The notes under the pieces are model-generated. The model saw only the letters and a program-made list of their open reading frames with translations. It was not told the origin of the DNA and searched no databases. A stretch of 64,000 nucleotides of DNA from JAXGZG01 sp040771825 (GTDB taxonomy: Bacteria; Bacillota; Sulfobacillia; Fermentithermobacillales; Fermentithermobacillaceae): assembly GCA_040771825.1 (NCBI GenBank), contig JAXGZG010000001.1, positions 682,001-746,000 of the forward strand, in the 5' to 3' direction. Every line of letters begins with the position of its first letter. Within the stretch, counting starts at the first letter, position 1. Below, one piece after another: positions 8,534-17,370 of this stretch. Both the position numbers and the translations under genes were made by a program.

Positions 8534-10895
8534 AGCCCTTGAAGTGTTGGAGTTTGGCAAGATCAAGGAGATGCTGGCCAGAGAAGCCAGCACTTCTTTA
8601 GGTCGTGGAATGTCCATGTCCCTTCAGCCGTGCGATCCAGATAGCGCCAAAGACATGCAGAAGTTGGGCCGAGAGATACTGGACGTATTGTCCCGAACTA
8701 CCGCTCCCAGCCTTTACGCGGCATCGGATGTCCGGCCTAGGGTTCACAGGGCTGGCCAGGGCGTTGTGCTCACAGGCCAGGATCTGCGGGAAATACTCAA
8801 TGTTCTTTTGGCCATGGATTCGCTTTCTCGTTGGCTAGAGCATGTTGAAGGACAGTACCCGGCGCTCTACGCCATGAGAGGAAAGGTTCCCAGACTGCCT
8901 TCGCTCCGGACCAGATTGGACGCTACGATAGACGAGGACGGCCTTGTGCGAGATTCCGCGAGCCCTAAGTTGTCATCAATTCGGCGCTCTCTAAAGGAGT
9001 ACCAGGACAGGCTCAGGAGGCGAGCGGAAGAGATTGCCCGGCACAGGGACATCTCCCAGTATCTTCAGGAAGCCATAGTCACTGTCCGAAACGGCCGTCT
9101 GGTGCTTCCGGTCAAGCAGGAGTTCGCCGCCCGAATACCCGGCCTTGTGCACGATCAGTCGTCCTCGGGTCAGACTCTGTTTCTTGAACCTGTAGAGATT
9201 CTGGAGATGGGGAACCAATTGAGGCGCTTGGAGCTTCAGGAGCGAGACGAGGTTGAGCGTATCCTGGCGGAAGTCTCGGGACTTGTGGGAGAGTCTTCTG
9301 ATGCCCTTACCAAAGGCGTCACCGCTTTGGCCGAGTTCGACCTGGGATTGGCCAAGGCTAGGCTTGCGCTGAAATGGAAGGGCTCGTTTCCGGACATCGT
9401 TCATGGCCCGAGACTCCATCTCAGAGAGGCATGGCACCCTCTTTTGAAAGGGCTCCCGGTGCCCATGAACATAGACCTTTCGTTGGATGGAGTGCGCACC
9501 GTGGTCATCACCGGGCCCAATATGGGCGGGAAGACCGTGGCCCTGAAAACATGCGGTCTCCTATCTGCCATGGCGCTTGCGGGGATGCCCTGCCCGTGCA
9601 GGGGCGATACCGCCATAGGAGCCATCTCCGATGTTCTCTTGGATATTGGGGACCAGCAGTCCATTGAAGAGAGTCTCAGTACGTTTTCGGCTCACATTTC
9701 CAACGTCAAGATGATACTGGATAACGCAGGCCCCGGCAAACTGGTGCTTGTTGACGAGCTTGGCGCCGGAACCGATCCTCTGGAAGGCGCGGCTCTGGGC
9801 CTTGCTATTCTGCGGCGCCTTAACGATTCGGGGGCTCTGTCGGTGATAACCAGCCATTTCACTGAGTTGAAACTGGCCGCCGAGACTAACCCCGGCATGC
9901 AGAACGCGTCGGTGGAATGGGATTCGGTGAACCTTAAGCCAACCTACAGGCTCATTACCGGAAGACCGGGGCGGTCCAATGCGTTTCTTGTGGCTAAGAG
10001 GCTAGGGCTCGATCCCCTGATTCTGGAAGAAGCCAAGAGCAATATGAGCCAGGAGATCCTTCAGCTAGAGGATGTCATCGCCGATCTCGAAGAGTCATCT
10101 CAGAAAGCCAGGGAAGAGGCACTCATAGCTGCCAGAGAGAGGCAATTGGCCGAATCCCTTAAGACGCAATACGAAAGCAGGCTGAAGTCCCAGGAAAGAG
10201 CGCGAAAGGAAACTCTCAATGAGGCCAAACAGGAAGCAGCGGCAATCGTGTCTCGGGCCAGAGTAGAGTTTGAAAAGGCCGTCAGGGAGTTCCGAGACAA
10301 AGAGCGGTTGAGCGGCAAGGAACTGACGGCTCGGGTTCAGGAGATGCGGGAGAAATTCAGGTCTGTCAGCCAGGATCTCGTTCCCGAAACGGCCGCCCCT
10401 CTTTCAGGAGAGCCCCTTAGGCCTGAAGACGCAGTTCCGGGCACTATGGTGTACGTGGCCGGATTCCAAGATGCGGCTACCATACTGGAGGCCCCCGGAT
10501 CTGGAGATCCGGCGGTCTTGGTCAGAATCGGGGCACTAAGCCTTCGGGCACCAATCGAGAATCTGCGCATAGCTGCGAATGTCTCATCGGACAGACGCGA
10601 ACCAAGGCCGAGCGCCTCCAGCATCGCAATGGAGAAGGCTCAAAGCGTGTCGGCGGAAGTTGACCTTCGGGGCATGACCTCTGACGAGGCTTTTTTGACC
10701 TTGGACAAGTATCTGGACGACGCCATACTCGCGGGCCTTTCCCAGGTTCGGGTCATCCACGGTAAAGGGACCGGCGCCTTGCGCAGGGCAGTCACTGAGT
10801 ACCTAAAAGGCCACCGCTGTGTCGCCGAAAGCCGCTTGGGAGAAGTCTCCCAAGGCGGTTCGGGAGTGACGGTGGCACGGTTGCGATCGCCGTAA
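8523..10895 (+). CDS. mutS2: Endonuclease MutS2 (MutS-type ATPase with Smr domain)
   Basis: MutS2 family protein, known for suppressing homologous recombination in some bacteria and for rescuing collided ribosomes in Bacillus. The 790-residue length is typical. Seen in order: a MutS core/clamp region (about 1-300) with no mismatch-recognition domain, a Walker A GPNMGGKT (about 328-335), the ABC-type region LSTFSAHISN, a Walker B LVDELGAGTDP, a long coiled-coil segment rich in Glu/Lys/Arg (about 510-620), and a C-terminal Smr nuclease domain with VDLRGMTSDEA and the HGKGTGALR motif. The ATG overlaps the thioredoxin-like gene. The stop codon lies inside an inverted repeat shared with the convergent PBP gene. 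Confidence 0.96.
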   Translation: MHSKALEVLEFGKIKEMLAREASTSLGRGMSMSLQPCDPDSAKDMQKLGREILDVLSRTTAPSLYAASDVRPRVHRAGQGVVLTGQDLREILNVLLAMDSLSRWLEHVEGQYPALYAMRGKVPRLPSLRTRLDATIDEDGLVRDSASPKLSSIRRSLKEYQDRLRRRAEEIARHRDISQYLQEAIVTVRNGRLVLPVKQEFAARIPGLVHDQSSSGQTLFLEPVEILEMGNQLRRLELQERDEVERILAEVSGLVGESSDALTKGVTALAEFDLGLAKARLALKWKGSFPDIVHGPRLHLREAWHPLLKGLPVPMNIDLSLDGVRTVVITGPNMGGKTVALKTCGLLSAMALAGMPCPCRGDTAIGAISDVLLDIGDQQSIEESLSTFSAHISNVKMILDNAGPGKLVLVDELGAGTDPLEGAALGLAILRRLNDSGALSVITSHFTELKLAAETNPGMQNASVEWDSVNLKPTYRLITGRPGRSNAFLVAKRLGLDPLILEEAKSNMSQEILQLEDVIADLEESSQKAREEALIAARERQLAESLKTQYESRLKSQERARKETLNEAKQEAAAIVSRARVEFEKAVREFRDKERLSGKELTARVQEMREKFRSVSQDLVPETAAPLSGEPLRPEDAVPGTMVYVAGFQDAATILEAPGSGDPAVLVRIGALSLRAPIENLRIAANVSSDRREPRPSASSIAMEKAQSVSAEVDLRGMTSDEAFLTLDKYLDDAILAGLSQVRVIHGKGTGALRRAVTEYLKGHRCVAESRLGEVSQGGSGVTVARLRSP

Positions 10896-10933
10896 GAAGA
10901 GCCCGTGTCATTTCTTTGCTCAGGCTCTTCTTA
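10893..10933. terminator. Convergent inverted repeat holding both stop codons
   Basis: Perfect 11-base arms, TAAGAAGAGCC (10893-10903) and GGCTCTTCTTA (10923-10933), separated by a 19-base loop. The left arm begins with the TAA of mutS2 and the right arm ends with the TAA of the convergent PBP gene on the other strand. There is no long U run on either side, so this is a likely bidirectional hairpin terminator or 3'-end stabiliser rather than a textbook intrinsic terminator. Confidence 0.65.
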
Positions 10934-12973
10934 TGGGGTTTCTATGTGATAGGTGCAGGTTGAGTTAGGCACCCTCTCTTTCTCGAAAAGCTCTTCGGCA
11001 ATGTCTTCGGCGGGACACCGGGGCCCTGGAAGAAGCCCGGACTTCGTGCATATCAATGAGGTCACTATAGTGTCGGGTTTGTGGAAAGACTCGGGCGCCT
11101 GTTTCTCGGCGACGACCTTCATCATCTCCCGCCAGATTATGGCGGGATAGCTGCCTCCGGTGATCTTCCATCGTTCCATGGTTTTTTCCTGGTCAAAACC
11201 TATCCACACGATGCCCACGGTGCTGGGGGTGTAACCGCAGAACCAGGCGTCTTTCCAGTTGCTTGTAGTGCCCGTTTTTCCCGCACAGGGCCGCCCTATG
11301 TAAGCCGCTCTGCCGGTACCCCCTGCTTGGGTTAGGGCTCCTTCCAAAAGGTTGGTCATAAGGTAAGCCGTATCTTCGGACATTACCAGCGTCCGTTTGC
11401 TTTGGTGCTCCTCAAGGATGCTGCCGTTCTTGTCTTCCACCCTCAGGATGCTGATGGGTTCCACCTTTATGCCTCGGTTAGATAAAGAGCCGTAGGCAAC
11501 GGCCATATCCAGAGGGGACACTCCGTAGGTCAGGCCTCCTAGGGCCAGTGACCTAGTGCGGTCAGAACGCCCATCGGAGGTCGGTTGGGTTACCAGGCTG
11601 GTGATGCCCATGCGTGCGGCCGTGGCCAGACTCTGGTCTGTGCCGACCATATCCTGGACCTTGGCGGCCACCACGTTGATGGACTCCCGGACGGCTTGTC
11701 GAAAGGTCATGGGCCCTTGGAAGGTACCTGAGTAGTTCCTGGGTGAGAACTGTTCCTTGGTGATGGGGTCAACCCAGGTGACGGGCGAGTCGTCCACCAC
11801 CGTGCCGGGACCCATACCCGCTTCAATGGCGGGCACGTATGCCGCTATGGGCTTGAAAGAGGAGCCTGGTTGGCGTTTTGCGTCGATGGCGCGGTTCCAT
11901 CCGAGCATACCCTCGTGTTTGCGCCCGCCGACGATGGCCAGAATGTGTCCGGTCTTTGAGTCAAGCACCAAAGACGCTGCCTGAAGGCTGTCTTTCCCCT
12001 CGTAAGGGAAGTCTTTGTCAAGAACCTTGGCAATGGCGTTTTCGGCGGCCTCCTGAGCCGTAGGACTGTATGTAGTGTAGATGCGCAGCCCGCCGCTGTA
12101 CACGAGATCGGCTGGGTAGCGCGAAAGCAGCTGTTTCAGAATGTAGTCAAGGAAATAACCGCCTATGGGGACGATGTCCTGCTTGGCCGACACCGCGTTG
12201 ATGGGTCTCGATTTGGCCTCTTCGGATTCGTCACGGGTGACATAGCCGTATGACGCCATTTGTTCCAAAACAGTGTTTCTCCTGGAAAGGGCGTCGTTGG
12301 GATTGTCTATGGGATCAAAGAGGGCAGGACCCTTAAGTAACCCTGCTAGCATGGCGGATTCCTCAAGCGTCACATCTTTTATGGATTTGCCGAAGAACAC
12401 CCTTGCGGCCGCTTCCGGCCCGTAGGCGCCGCGTCCGAAAGGAACCTGGTTCAAGTACATCTCGAAAATCTCGTTTTTGGTATACTGGCGCTCAAGAAGT
12501 ACGGCGAGCACTGCGTCTTGCACTTTTCTTGTCCATGTTCGGGAATCGGTGAGGAATGCCTTCTTGGCCAACTGCTGCGTGAGAGTGCTGCCGCCCTGCA
12601 CTCCGCTGTCACCTGTAAGGTTCGAGAAGAAGGCCCTCAGAATTGCCTTTGGGTCAACCCCGTAGTGGCTGTAGAAACGGTGGTCTTCTGCCGCCAGTAC
12701 CGCATCTTTGAAGTGTTCGGGGAGTTCTCCAAGTTTCGCGGGCACCCGATATTCTGACGCATGCAACTCAGTCCACACCTTGCCGTCTCGGTCGTAAACG
12801 TAGGAGACTTGTTCCGGTTTTGGCTCAAGGTTGCCCAAAGCTGGCAGGTCCTTTACGGCCGACACCACGAAAGCCGCCACTAGGCCGGCGGCCACTAGTC
12901 CGGCCGCCAATACCGCGTAGAGGATGATATGAAGAACCCATCTTGTCTTGGGCGAGACTCTCTTAGCTGACAT
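10931..12973 (-). CDS. Class A penicillin-binding protein (PBP1A-type transglycosylase/transpeptidase)
   Basis: Bifunctional membrane enzyme that polymerises lipid II and cross-links the strands. The start MSAKRVSPKTR is chosen because GGGGGT lies about nine bases upstream; a 20-residue longer frame lacks a usable site. One N-terminal membrane helix (about 15-40) is followed by a GT51 domain with AAEDHRFYSHYGVD (catalytic Glu), GGSTLTQQLAKK and EIFEMYLNQVPFG, then a transpeptidase domain with the active-site SSFK of PGSSFKPI, the SIN motif, and KTGTTSNWKDAWF. It ends soon after the transpeptidase, with a short Cys-containing tail and no PASTA domain. It is the only large - strand gene in the first half of the window and has its own promoter region. 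Confidence 0.93.
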   Translation of the reverse strand: MSAKRVSPKTRWVLHIILYAVLAAGLVAAGLVAAFVVSAVKDLPALGNLEPKPEQVSYVYDRDGKVWTELHASEYRVPAKLGELPEHFKDAVLAAEDHRFYSHYGVDPKAILRAFFSNLTGDSGVQGGSTLTQQLAKKAFLTDSRTWTRKVQDAVLAVLLERQYTKNEIFEMYLNQVPFGRGAYGPEAAARVFFGKSIKDVTLEESAMLAGLLKGPALFDPIDNPNDALSRRNTVLEQMASYGYVTRDESEEAKSRPINAVSAKQDIVPIGGYFLDYILKQLLSRYPADLVYSGGLRIYTTYSPTAQEAAENAIAKVLDKDFPYEGKDSLQAASLVLDSKTGHILAIVGGRKHEGMLGWNRAIDAKRQPGSSFKPIAAYVPAIEAGMGPGTVVDDSPVTWVDPITKEQFSPRNYSGTFQGPMTFRQAVRESINVVAAKVQDMVGTDQSLATAARMGITSLVTQPTSDGRSDRTRSLALGGLTYGVSPLDMAVAYGSLSNRGIKVEPISILRVEDKNGSILEEHQSKRTLVMSEDTAYLMTNLLEGALTQAGGTGRAAYIGRPCAGKTGTTSNWKDAWFCGYTPSTVGIVWIGFDQEKTMERWKITGGSYPAIIWREMMKVVAEKQAPESFHKPDTIVTSLICTKSGLLPGPRCPAEDIAEELFEKERVPNSTCTYHIETP

Positions 12974-13075
12974 TGGCACATACCCCCAGAGGACCATAGG
13001 AGGGCAGCCGGTGCCCTCCGGTCGGATCACCAACCTTATTGCCTAGACGTAGTAATCCACTTGTCCGGTCCCACC

Positions 13076-13081
13076 ATTATA
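13076..13081 (-). promoter_or_regulatory. Candidate -10 box for the class A PBP gene
   Basis: The - strand reads TATAAT here, about 100 bases upstream of the PBP start. No good -35 box is visible at 16-18 bases, so confidence is modest. It lies back-to-back with the tyrS promoter, about 45 bases away, so the two may interfere. Confidence 0.4.
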
Positions 13082-13102
13082 GCATCCTCGTGGGACGCCT
13101 AC

Positions 13103-13129
13103 TTGCGATCCCTGCAAGGATGGTATAAT
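13103..13129 (+). promoter_or_regulatory. Promoter of tyrS
   Basis: TTGCGA (13103-13108) and a perfect TATAAT (13124-13129) with a short 15-base spacer, about 29 bases before the tyrS start. The untranslated leader this gives is too short for a T-box riboswitch, the usual control of tyrosyl-tRNA synthetase genes in this phylum. Confidence 0.6.
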
Positions 13130-13157
13130 TGCCCGAGAGGAGATGGGGGGAACCATA

Positions 13158-14414
13158 GTGGATGTAGACTGGCGAAAAGACCCGGGACTCATCAGGGAGG
13201 TCGAATCTCAAGTATCTTTGATTGGCGACCGCTCTGAGTCTCTTGTAACCGTAGAGGAGATTCGAGAAAAGATTGCGCGCTCTTTGGTCTCTGGGAGACC
13301 TCTCAAGGTCAAGCTGGGGGTCGATCCTACAGCTCCGGATCTCCATTTGGGCCACGTGGTGGTGATGAAGAAACTTCGAGACTTTCAGCGTTTGGGCCAC
13401 GAAATTTACTTTGTCATCGGGGACTTCACTGCCATGATAGGAGACCCCAGCGGAAAATCTCAAACAAGGCCGCAGCTTTCCAAGGAGGAAGTCTTGGCCA
13501 ACGCCGAGACCTACCGCGAGCAGGCCACGGCCATCCTGGATCCGTCCAAGACTCACATGGTTTTCAACTCCCAGTGGCTGTCTCCTATGTCCTTTAGGGA
13601 CGTTATCTACCTGGGGTCCCGTTTCACGGTGGCCAGGATGCTGGAAAGGGACGACTTCCAAAGCCGTTACCAGAAAGGCTCTCCCATAGGCGTTCATGAG
13701 TTTATGTACCCATTAGCTCAGGCTTACGATTCTGTGGCCATAGGGGCCGACGTGGAACTCGGCGGCACCGATCAGACTTTCAACCTTCTTGTGGGGCGCA
13801 GCATTCAGAAAGAATACGGGCAGGACTCTCAAGTAGCCCTGACTATGCCCATTCTCGTGGGGCTAGACGGTGTCAACAAGATGTCCAAGAGCCTTGGGAA
13901 TTACATCGGCGTGAAGGATGCGCCCAAGGATATGTACGGAAAGGTCATGTCAATTCCTGACGCCATCATGGCTAGTTACTATAGGCTTGTGGTCTGCGAT
14001 AGTGAGGCATCGGTGGACGCTTTGGTTTTGGAAACCAAATCAGGCAAGCTGCATCCTATGGACGCCAAGATGAACCTGGCGAAGCGCATCGTTGCCGAGT
14101 TTCACGGGGATCCTGCCGCAGAAGAAGCCCAAGACGAGTTCGTCCGGGTGTTTAGGGAAAGGGAGATACCCTCTGACCTTGAAGAAGTCGATTTACCCGA
14201 TGTGTCCTCAGGCGAGACTGTGGGCATTGCAGCGCTATTGGCCAAAACGGGTCTTGCATCGTCGTCATCGGAAGCCAGGCGTTTCATAAAGGGTGGCGCT
14301 GTGAAGATCGACGGGGTCAAGATGAATCCCGATTCTGTGTCGTGCACTGTCCAAGACGGGATGCTCCTCCAAGTGGGGAAGCGCAGGGTCTGCAGGATCA
14401 GGATGGGCCGGTAA
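13158..14414 (+). CDS. tyrS: Tyrosyl-tRNA synthetase (TyrZ-type)
   Basis: Class I synthetase charging tRNA-Tyr. Seen: the HIGH-type signature as HLGH in DPTAPDLHLGHVVVMKKL (about residue 60), the KMSKS loop as NKMSKSLGNYIG (about 240), and a C-terminal S4 RNA-binding domain (about 350-415). The FVIGDFTAMIGDPSGKS segment is that of the TyrZ-like subgroup rather than the E. coli-like TyrS. The GTG at 13158 is preferred, with GGGGGG seven bases upstream; an in-frame ATG at 13143 overlaps that site. It is transcribed from its own promoter, without a T-box. Confidence 0.95.
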   Translation: MDVDWRKDPGLIREVESQVSLIGDRSESLVTVEEIREKIARSLVSGRPLKVKLGVDPTAPDLHLGHVVVMKKLRDFQRLGHEIYFVIGDFTAMIGDPSGKSQTRPQLSKEEVLANAETYREQATAILDPSKTHMVFNSQWLSPMSFRDVIYLGSRFTVARMLERDDFQSRYQKGSPIGVHEFMYPLAQAYDSVAIGADVELGGTDQTFNLLVGRSIQKEYGQDSQVALTMPILVGLDGVNKMSKSLGNYIGVKDAPKDMYGKVMSIPDAIMASYYRLVVCDSEASVDALVLETKSGKLHPMDAKMNLAKRIVAEFHGDPAAEEAQDEFVRVFREREIPSDLEEVDLPDVSSGETVGIAALLAKTGLASSSSEARRFIKGGAVKIDGVKMNPDSVSCTVQDGMLLQVGKRRVCRIRMGR

Positions 14415-14455
14415 CTAAGTCTTCTCTGGCGGCATAGTATGAGAAGCTATCCTTT

Positions 14456-15136
14456 TTGGGAGGGCTTCCTATTTTCCAGAGAAGGGGAACCATAGGTGTT
14501 TCGGTCAGGAGCAGAAGATTCCTGCTGATCCTGTACGTCCTAGGCGTATTTGCCGGCCTAGTGTGGCTTCTTCTGGCATTAGAGAACGCCATAGTCCCAA
14601 CTTTGGTGGCCATTTCTGAAAGCGAAGTGGCCCGAATAACCAACAAAGCCATGATCGATGCGGTCAACCAGCACATTTCCACGTTTCTCGAGGGCAAGAC
14701 TCTCCTCTATTTTGAGACGGGGAAGGACGGCCAGCTGCTCTACATCAAGACCAACACGGCCGATCTCAACCGAATTCAGGCCGATGCCCTCGATGTCCTT
14801 CAAGACGCCATAAACCGTCTTGAGGGCTTTTCTGTGTATATCCCTCTTGGCCAGGCCTTCGGTTCCAGGATTTTCGCTCCTGTGGGCCCCAAGATCAAGG
14901 TGACCCTGTATCCCTACGGTTCAGTACGGACCCAGGTCAAAGATTCCTTCGACGTGACTGGCATAAACCAGGCACGTTATAACATCTACCTGAACGTCAA
15001 CTGCACCGTCAGAGTCGTGGTGCCGTTCATCTCATCCAAGGCAGAAGTGTCTGCTGACATTCCCCTGACCACCATCTTAATCCCAGGCAAGGTGCCTGAC
15101 ACTTACCTGAATCTTCCGGGCGATTGGCCGCGCTGA
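14456..15136 (+). CDS. yunB: Sporulation protein YunB
   Basis: Matches the YunB family, made in the mother cell during sporulation in Bacillus. Seen: one N-terminal membrane helix (about residues 20-42), then an outside domain with ISESEVARITNKAMIDAVNQH, a long helical middle, and the conserved GPKIKVTLYPYGSVRTQVKDSFDVTGINQARYNIYLNVNC and VPFISSKAEVSADIPL segments. The start is uncertain: TTG 14456 opens the frame but has no ribosome binding site, whereas GGGAGGG (14458-14464) would suit an ATT at 14471. A CATAGTAT box at 14433-14440 loosely resembles a sigma-E -10 element; this is weak. Confidence 0.85.
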   Translation: MGGLPIFQRRGTIGVSVRSRRFLLILYVLGVFAGLVWLLLALENAIVPTLVAISESEVARITNKAMIDAVNQHISTFLEGKTLLYFETGKDGQLLYIKTNTADLNRIQADALDVLQDAINRLEGFSVYIPLGQAFGSRIFAPVGPKIKVTLYPYGSVRTQVKDSFDVTGINQARYNIYLNVNCTVRVVVPFISSKAEVSADIPLTTILIPGKVPDTYLNLPGDWPR

Positions 15137-15178
15137 AGATGACACAGGATTCCAATGCGCCAAAGACGCCAAGATTGG

Positions 15179-15184
15179 TATAAT
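15179..15184 (+). promoter_or_regulatory. Candidate -10 box before nadE
   Basis: A perfect TATAAT about 27 bases upstream of the nadE start. The -35 region is poor, so this may be a weak or assisted promoter. Confidence 0.4.
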
Positions 15185-15210
15185 GGTCCAGTGGACAAGG
15201 GGGTGTGCAA

Positions 15211-15942
15211 ATGCCGAGTCAGTGTATGGAGGACAAGGTTATGGGCATAGTCCGCTGGATGCGGACCCAGTCGACGGAAGCCGGCGCCAAAGGGGGCGTT
15301 TTCGGCGTGTCCGGGGGCGTCGATTCGGCTTTGGTATTGGCGCTTGCCAAGAGAGCATGGGGCGACCACTGCATGGGACTCATTATGCCGTGCCACTCGC
15401 TGCCTGAGGACGCCGAAGACGCCATAGAGCTCCTCAAACACTTCTCCGTATGCTATGAGGTGGCGGATCTGACGTCTGCCTATGATGCGCTTTTAGCGAA
15501 TCTTTCCGTGTTGGGAGAACCCTCGGTTCTGTCTGCAGCAAACCTTAAACCGAGGCTCCGGTCTATGACTCTGTACTATGCTGCGGCACTCCGCAACTAT
15601 TTGGTGGTAGGGTCAAGTAATCGGGACGAAATCCACATTGGCTACTTTACGAAACACGGGGACAGCGGAGTTGACATGCTGCCTCTAGCGAACTTGACCA
15701 AGGCGGAAGTCTGGGAAATGTCGCGTTACTTGGGGGTTCCAGACAAGATAGTCGACAAAATACCTTCGGCCGGGCTCTGGCGGGGCCAAACTGACGAAGA
15801 GGAGATGGGCCTTCTGTACAAGGACCTGGATGCCTACCTTATGGGGAACCCTGTGCACCCGGAGGTCCGGAGGAAGATAGAAGAAAGGCACAGGAGGACA
15901 GAACACAAAAGGAGGATGCCGCCGATTCCAGACTTAAACTAG
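15211..15942 (+). CDS. nadE: NH3-dependent NAD+ synthetase
   Basis: Final step of NAD synthesis: amidation of nicotinate adenine dinucleotide with ATP. At about 243 residues it has only the synthetase domain and no nitrilase-type glutaminase domain, so ammonia is the expected donor. Seen: the PP-loop FGVSGGVDSALVLALAKRA, the VVGSSNRDEIHIGYFTKHGD segment (NAD synthetase signature), and DMLPLANLTKAEVWEMSRYLGVP followed by PSAGLWRGQTDEEEMG. The ATG at 15211 is chosen for AAGGGGG seven bases upstream; a GTG at 15205 is also in frame. yebC follows after 11 bases. Confidence 0.94.
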   Translation: MPSQCMEDKVMGIVRWMRTQSTEAGAKGGVFGVSGGVDSALVLALAKRAWGDHCMGLIMPCHSLPEDAEDAIELLKHFSVCYEVADLTSAYDALLANLSVLGEPSVLSAANLKPRLRSMTLYYAAALRNYLVVGSSNRDEIHIGYFTKHGDSGVDMLPLANLTKAEVWEMSRYLGVPDKIVDKIPSAGLWRGQTDEEEMGLLYKDLDAYLMGNPVHPEVRRKIEERHRRTEHKRRMPPIPDLN

Positions 15943-15953
15943 GAGGATATTCT

Positions 15954-16703
15954 ATGTCGGGACATTCAAAGTGGGCTACGATAAAAAGACACAAGGCCAA
16001 AATGGACGCTGCCCGTTCGGGCGTCATCTCCAAAGCCCTGCGAGAGGTGATGCTTGCCTCTCGTGAGGGGGGAGCAAATCCCGACGGCAACTTCAGGCTG
16101 AAGATGGCCATTGACCGCGCCAAGGCCGCTAACGTTTCTGCCGATAGCATAACTAGGGCCATAAAAAGGGGGTCAGGCCAAGGGGATTCAGGACCCTTGG
16201 AAGAGCTGGTGTACGAGTGCTACGGCCCGGGAGGAACTGCCCTTTTGGTAGAGGCGGCTACCGATAATCGCAATCGGACAGCGTCGGAAGTACGCTACAT
16301 TCTGTCCAAGAACGGCGGGAAGCTGGCGGATCTGGGGGCGGTCGCCTGGATGTTTGATCAAAAGGGTTACATTGGGGTCGAGAAGGGCGATCTCTCTGAA
16401 GACGATGCTTTGGGAATGGCTATTGACGCGGGCGCCGAAGATATCAAGACCGAGGAAGACGCATATGAGATCTACACCGGCGTCGAGGACCTTCAAACCG
16501 TGCAGGAGAATCTTGAAAAGGCCGGCGCCAAGATTATTACCGCTGAGACCGTGAAAATCCCCAAGACCACCGTGGCTTTGGAAGGCGAGGAAGCCGCCAG
16601 GATGCTCCGGTTGGTGGACGCTTTGGAAGAACATGATGACGTTTCCCGGGTATACGCCAACTTCGACATTTCTGACGAGATAATGGAGGCCATGTCCGAA
16701 TAG
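15954..16703 (+). CDS. yebC: YebC/PmpR family protein (translation or transcription regulator)
   Basis: 249 residues beginning with the family signature MSGHSKWATIKRHKAKMDAARSG, which fixes the start; AGGAGGAT lies just upstream. Conserved YECYGPGGTALLVEAATDNRNRTASEVR and NGGKLADLGAVAWMFDQKG are present. YebC proteins are described as DNA-binding regulators and, more recently, as helping ribosomes through proline-rich stretches. Its place just before the ruvC locus is the common bacterial arrangement. Confidence 0.95.
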   Translation: MSGHSKWATIKRHKAKMDAARSGVISKALREVMLASREGGANPDGNFRLKMAIDRAKAANVSADSITRAIKRGSGQGDSGPLEELVYECYGPGGTALLVEAATDNRNRTASEVRYILSKNGGKLADLGAVAWMFDQKGYIGVEKGDLSEDDALGMAIDAGAEDIKTEEDAYEIYTGVEDLQTVQENLEKAGAKIITAETVKIPKTTVALEGEEAARMLRLVDALEEHDDVSRVYANFDISDEIMEAMSE

Positions 16704-16747
16704 GCTTGTCACTTCGGGGGAATATATGTCTCCTGGAGTGAAGTAAT

Positions 16748-17314
16748 TTGCAGAAGACTGGATTGCGTGGGTTCAATGGCCTCTTGGTTGCTCTTTTGGT
16801 CCTATGTGCCTTTGCTGGCGGCGTGGTTTTGGACAAGGTGGTTCTGAAAGGAAGGTCGCTCTGGCCGCCCATAACTGCGCCTTCGTCTGGTGATGAGATC
16901 CAAGTTCAGTACCACACTCTTTACACAAGGTGCGGAGACGAGGTCATTGAGACAGACAGCGTTTCAAGAGATGCCATAGGCGACTACTTGGGCGCGGTGT
17001 CTACTGAGTGGCAGGCTTCGTCCCGGGCATCATCAGGAACCGACTCAGGACACCACTTCAGCCGCTCTGTAGATGATTTCTGCCCCGAACACGCCCGGTT
17101 CCGGCTTGTGACTCTCACCGGAGGGTTGGTGGCCGTGTATCGCGGGAAGGAGTCAAGTCAGCCAAAGCTTCTGATTCGTGTGTACAGGGATCTTCCCGAG
17201 TCCCACCTTAGGAAAACCGAGAGAGAACTTCTGAAGGCAGGAATTGTTTTAGAGGATGAACCGGGCCTAGTTGACGCTAAGGTGGCGAAATACCTGGAGG
17301 GCATAATAGACTAG
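16748..17314 (+). CDS. bofC: BofC-like sporulation checkpoint protein
   Basis: Resembles BofC, which in Bacillus is exported from the forespore and restrains SpoIVB, delaying pro-sigma-K processing. Seen: an N-terminal export or membrane segment (about residues 8-28), a poorly conserved middle, and a C-terminal BofC_C-like domain (about 115-188) with CPEHARFRLVTLTGGLVAVY, a strand ending RVYRDLP, and a final helix AKVAKYLEGI. Placement beside ruv genes matches the bofC-ruvAB linkage of Bacilli. TTG start with GGAGTGAAG upstream. The match rests mainly on the C-terminal half and the location. Confidence 0.75.
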   Translation: MQKTGLRGFNGLLVALLVLCAFAGGVVLDKVVLKGRSLWPPITAPSSGDEIQVQYHTLYTRCGDEVIETDSVSRDAIGDYLGAVSTEWQASSRASSGTDSGHHFSRSVDDFCPEHARFRLVTLTGGLVAVYRGKESSQPKLLIRVYRDLPESHLRKTERELLKAGIVLEDEPGLVDAKVAKYLEGIID

Positions 17315-17345
17315 AGAACGAAAGGAGCAAAGCCCGACTCTGGCG

Positions 17346-17370
17346 AACCCTCAAATGTGGGGGTTTTTTT
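17346..17370 (+). terminator. Terminator/attenuator-like hairpin abutting ruvC and masking its ribosome binding site
   Basis: A seven-pair stem (17346-17352 with 17359-17365, one G-T pair) and a loop AAATGT, running into T(7) at 17364-17370, directly followed by the ruvC ATG at 17371. The GGGGG of the 3' arm is the only ribosome-binding-like sequence for ruvC. It could therefore terminate bofC transcripts, attenuate ruvC, or hide the ruvC ribosome binding site. Confidence 0.6.

Noticed and set aside
13077..13697. 206-codon open frame on the - strand over tyrS
   Set aside because: It is antisense to clearly coding tyrS, has no recognisable domain or ribosome binding site, and high-GC coding DNA often gives such shadows.
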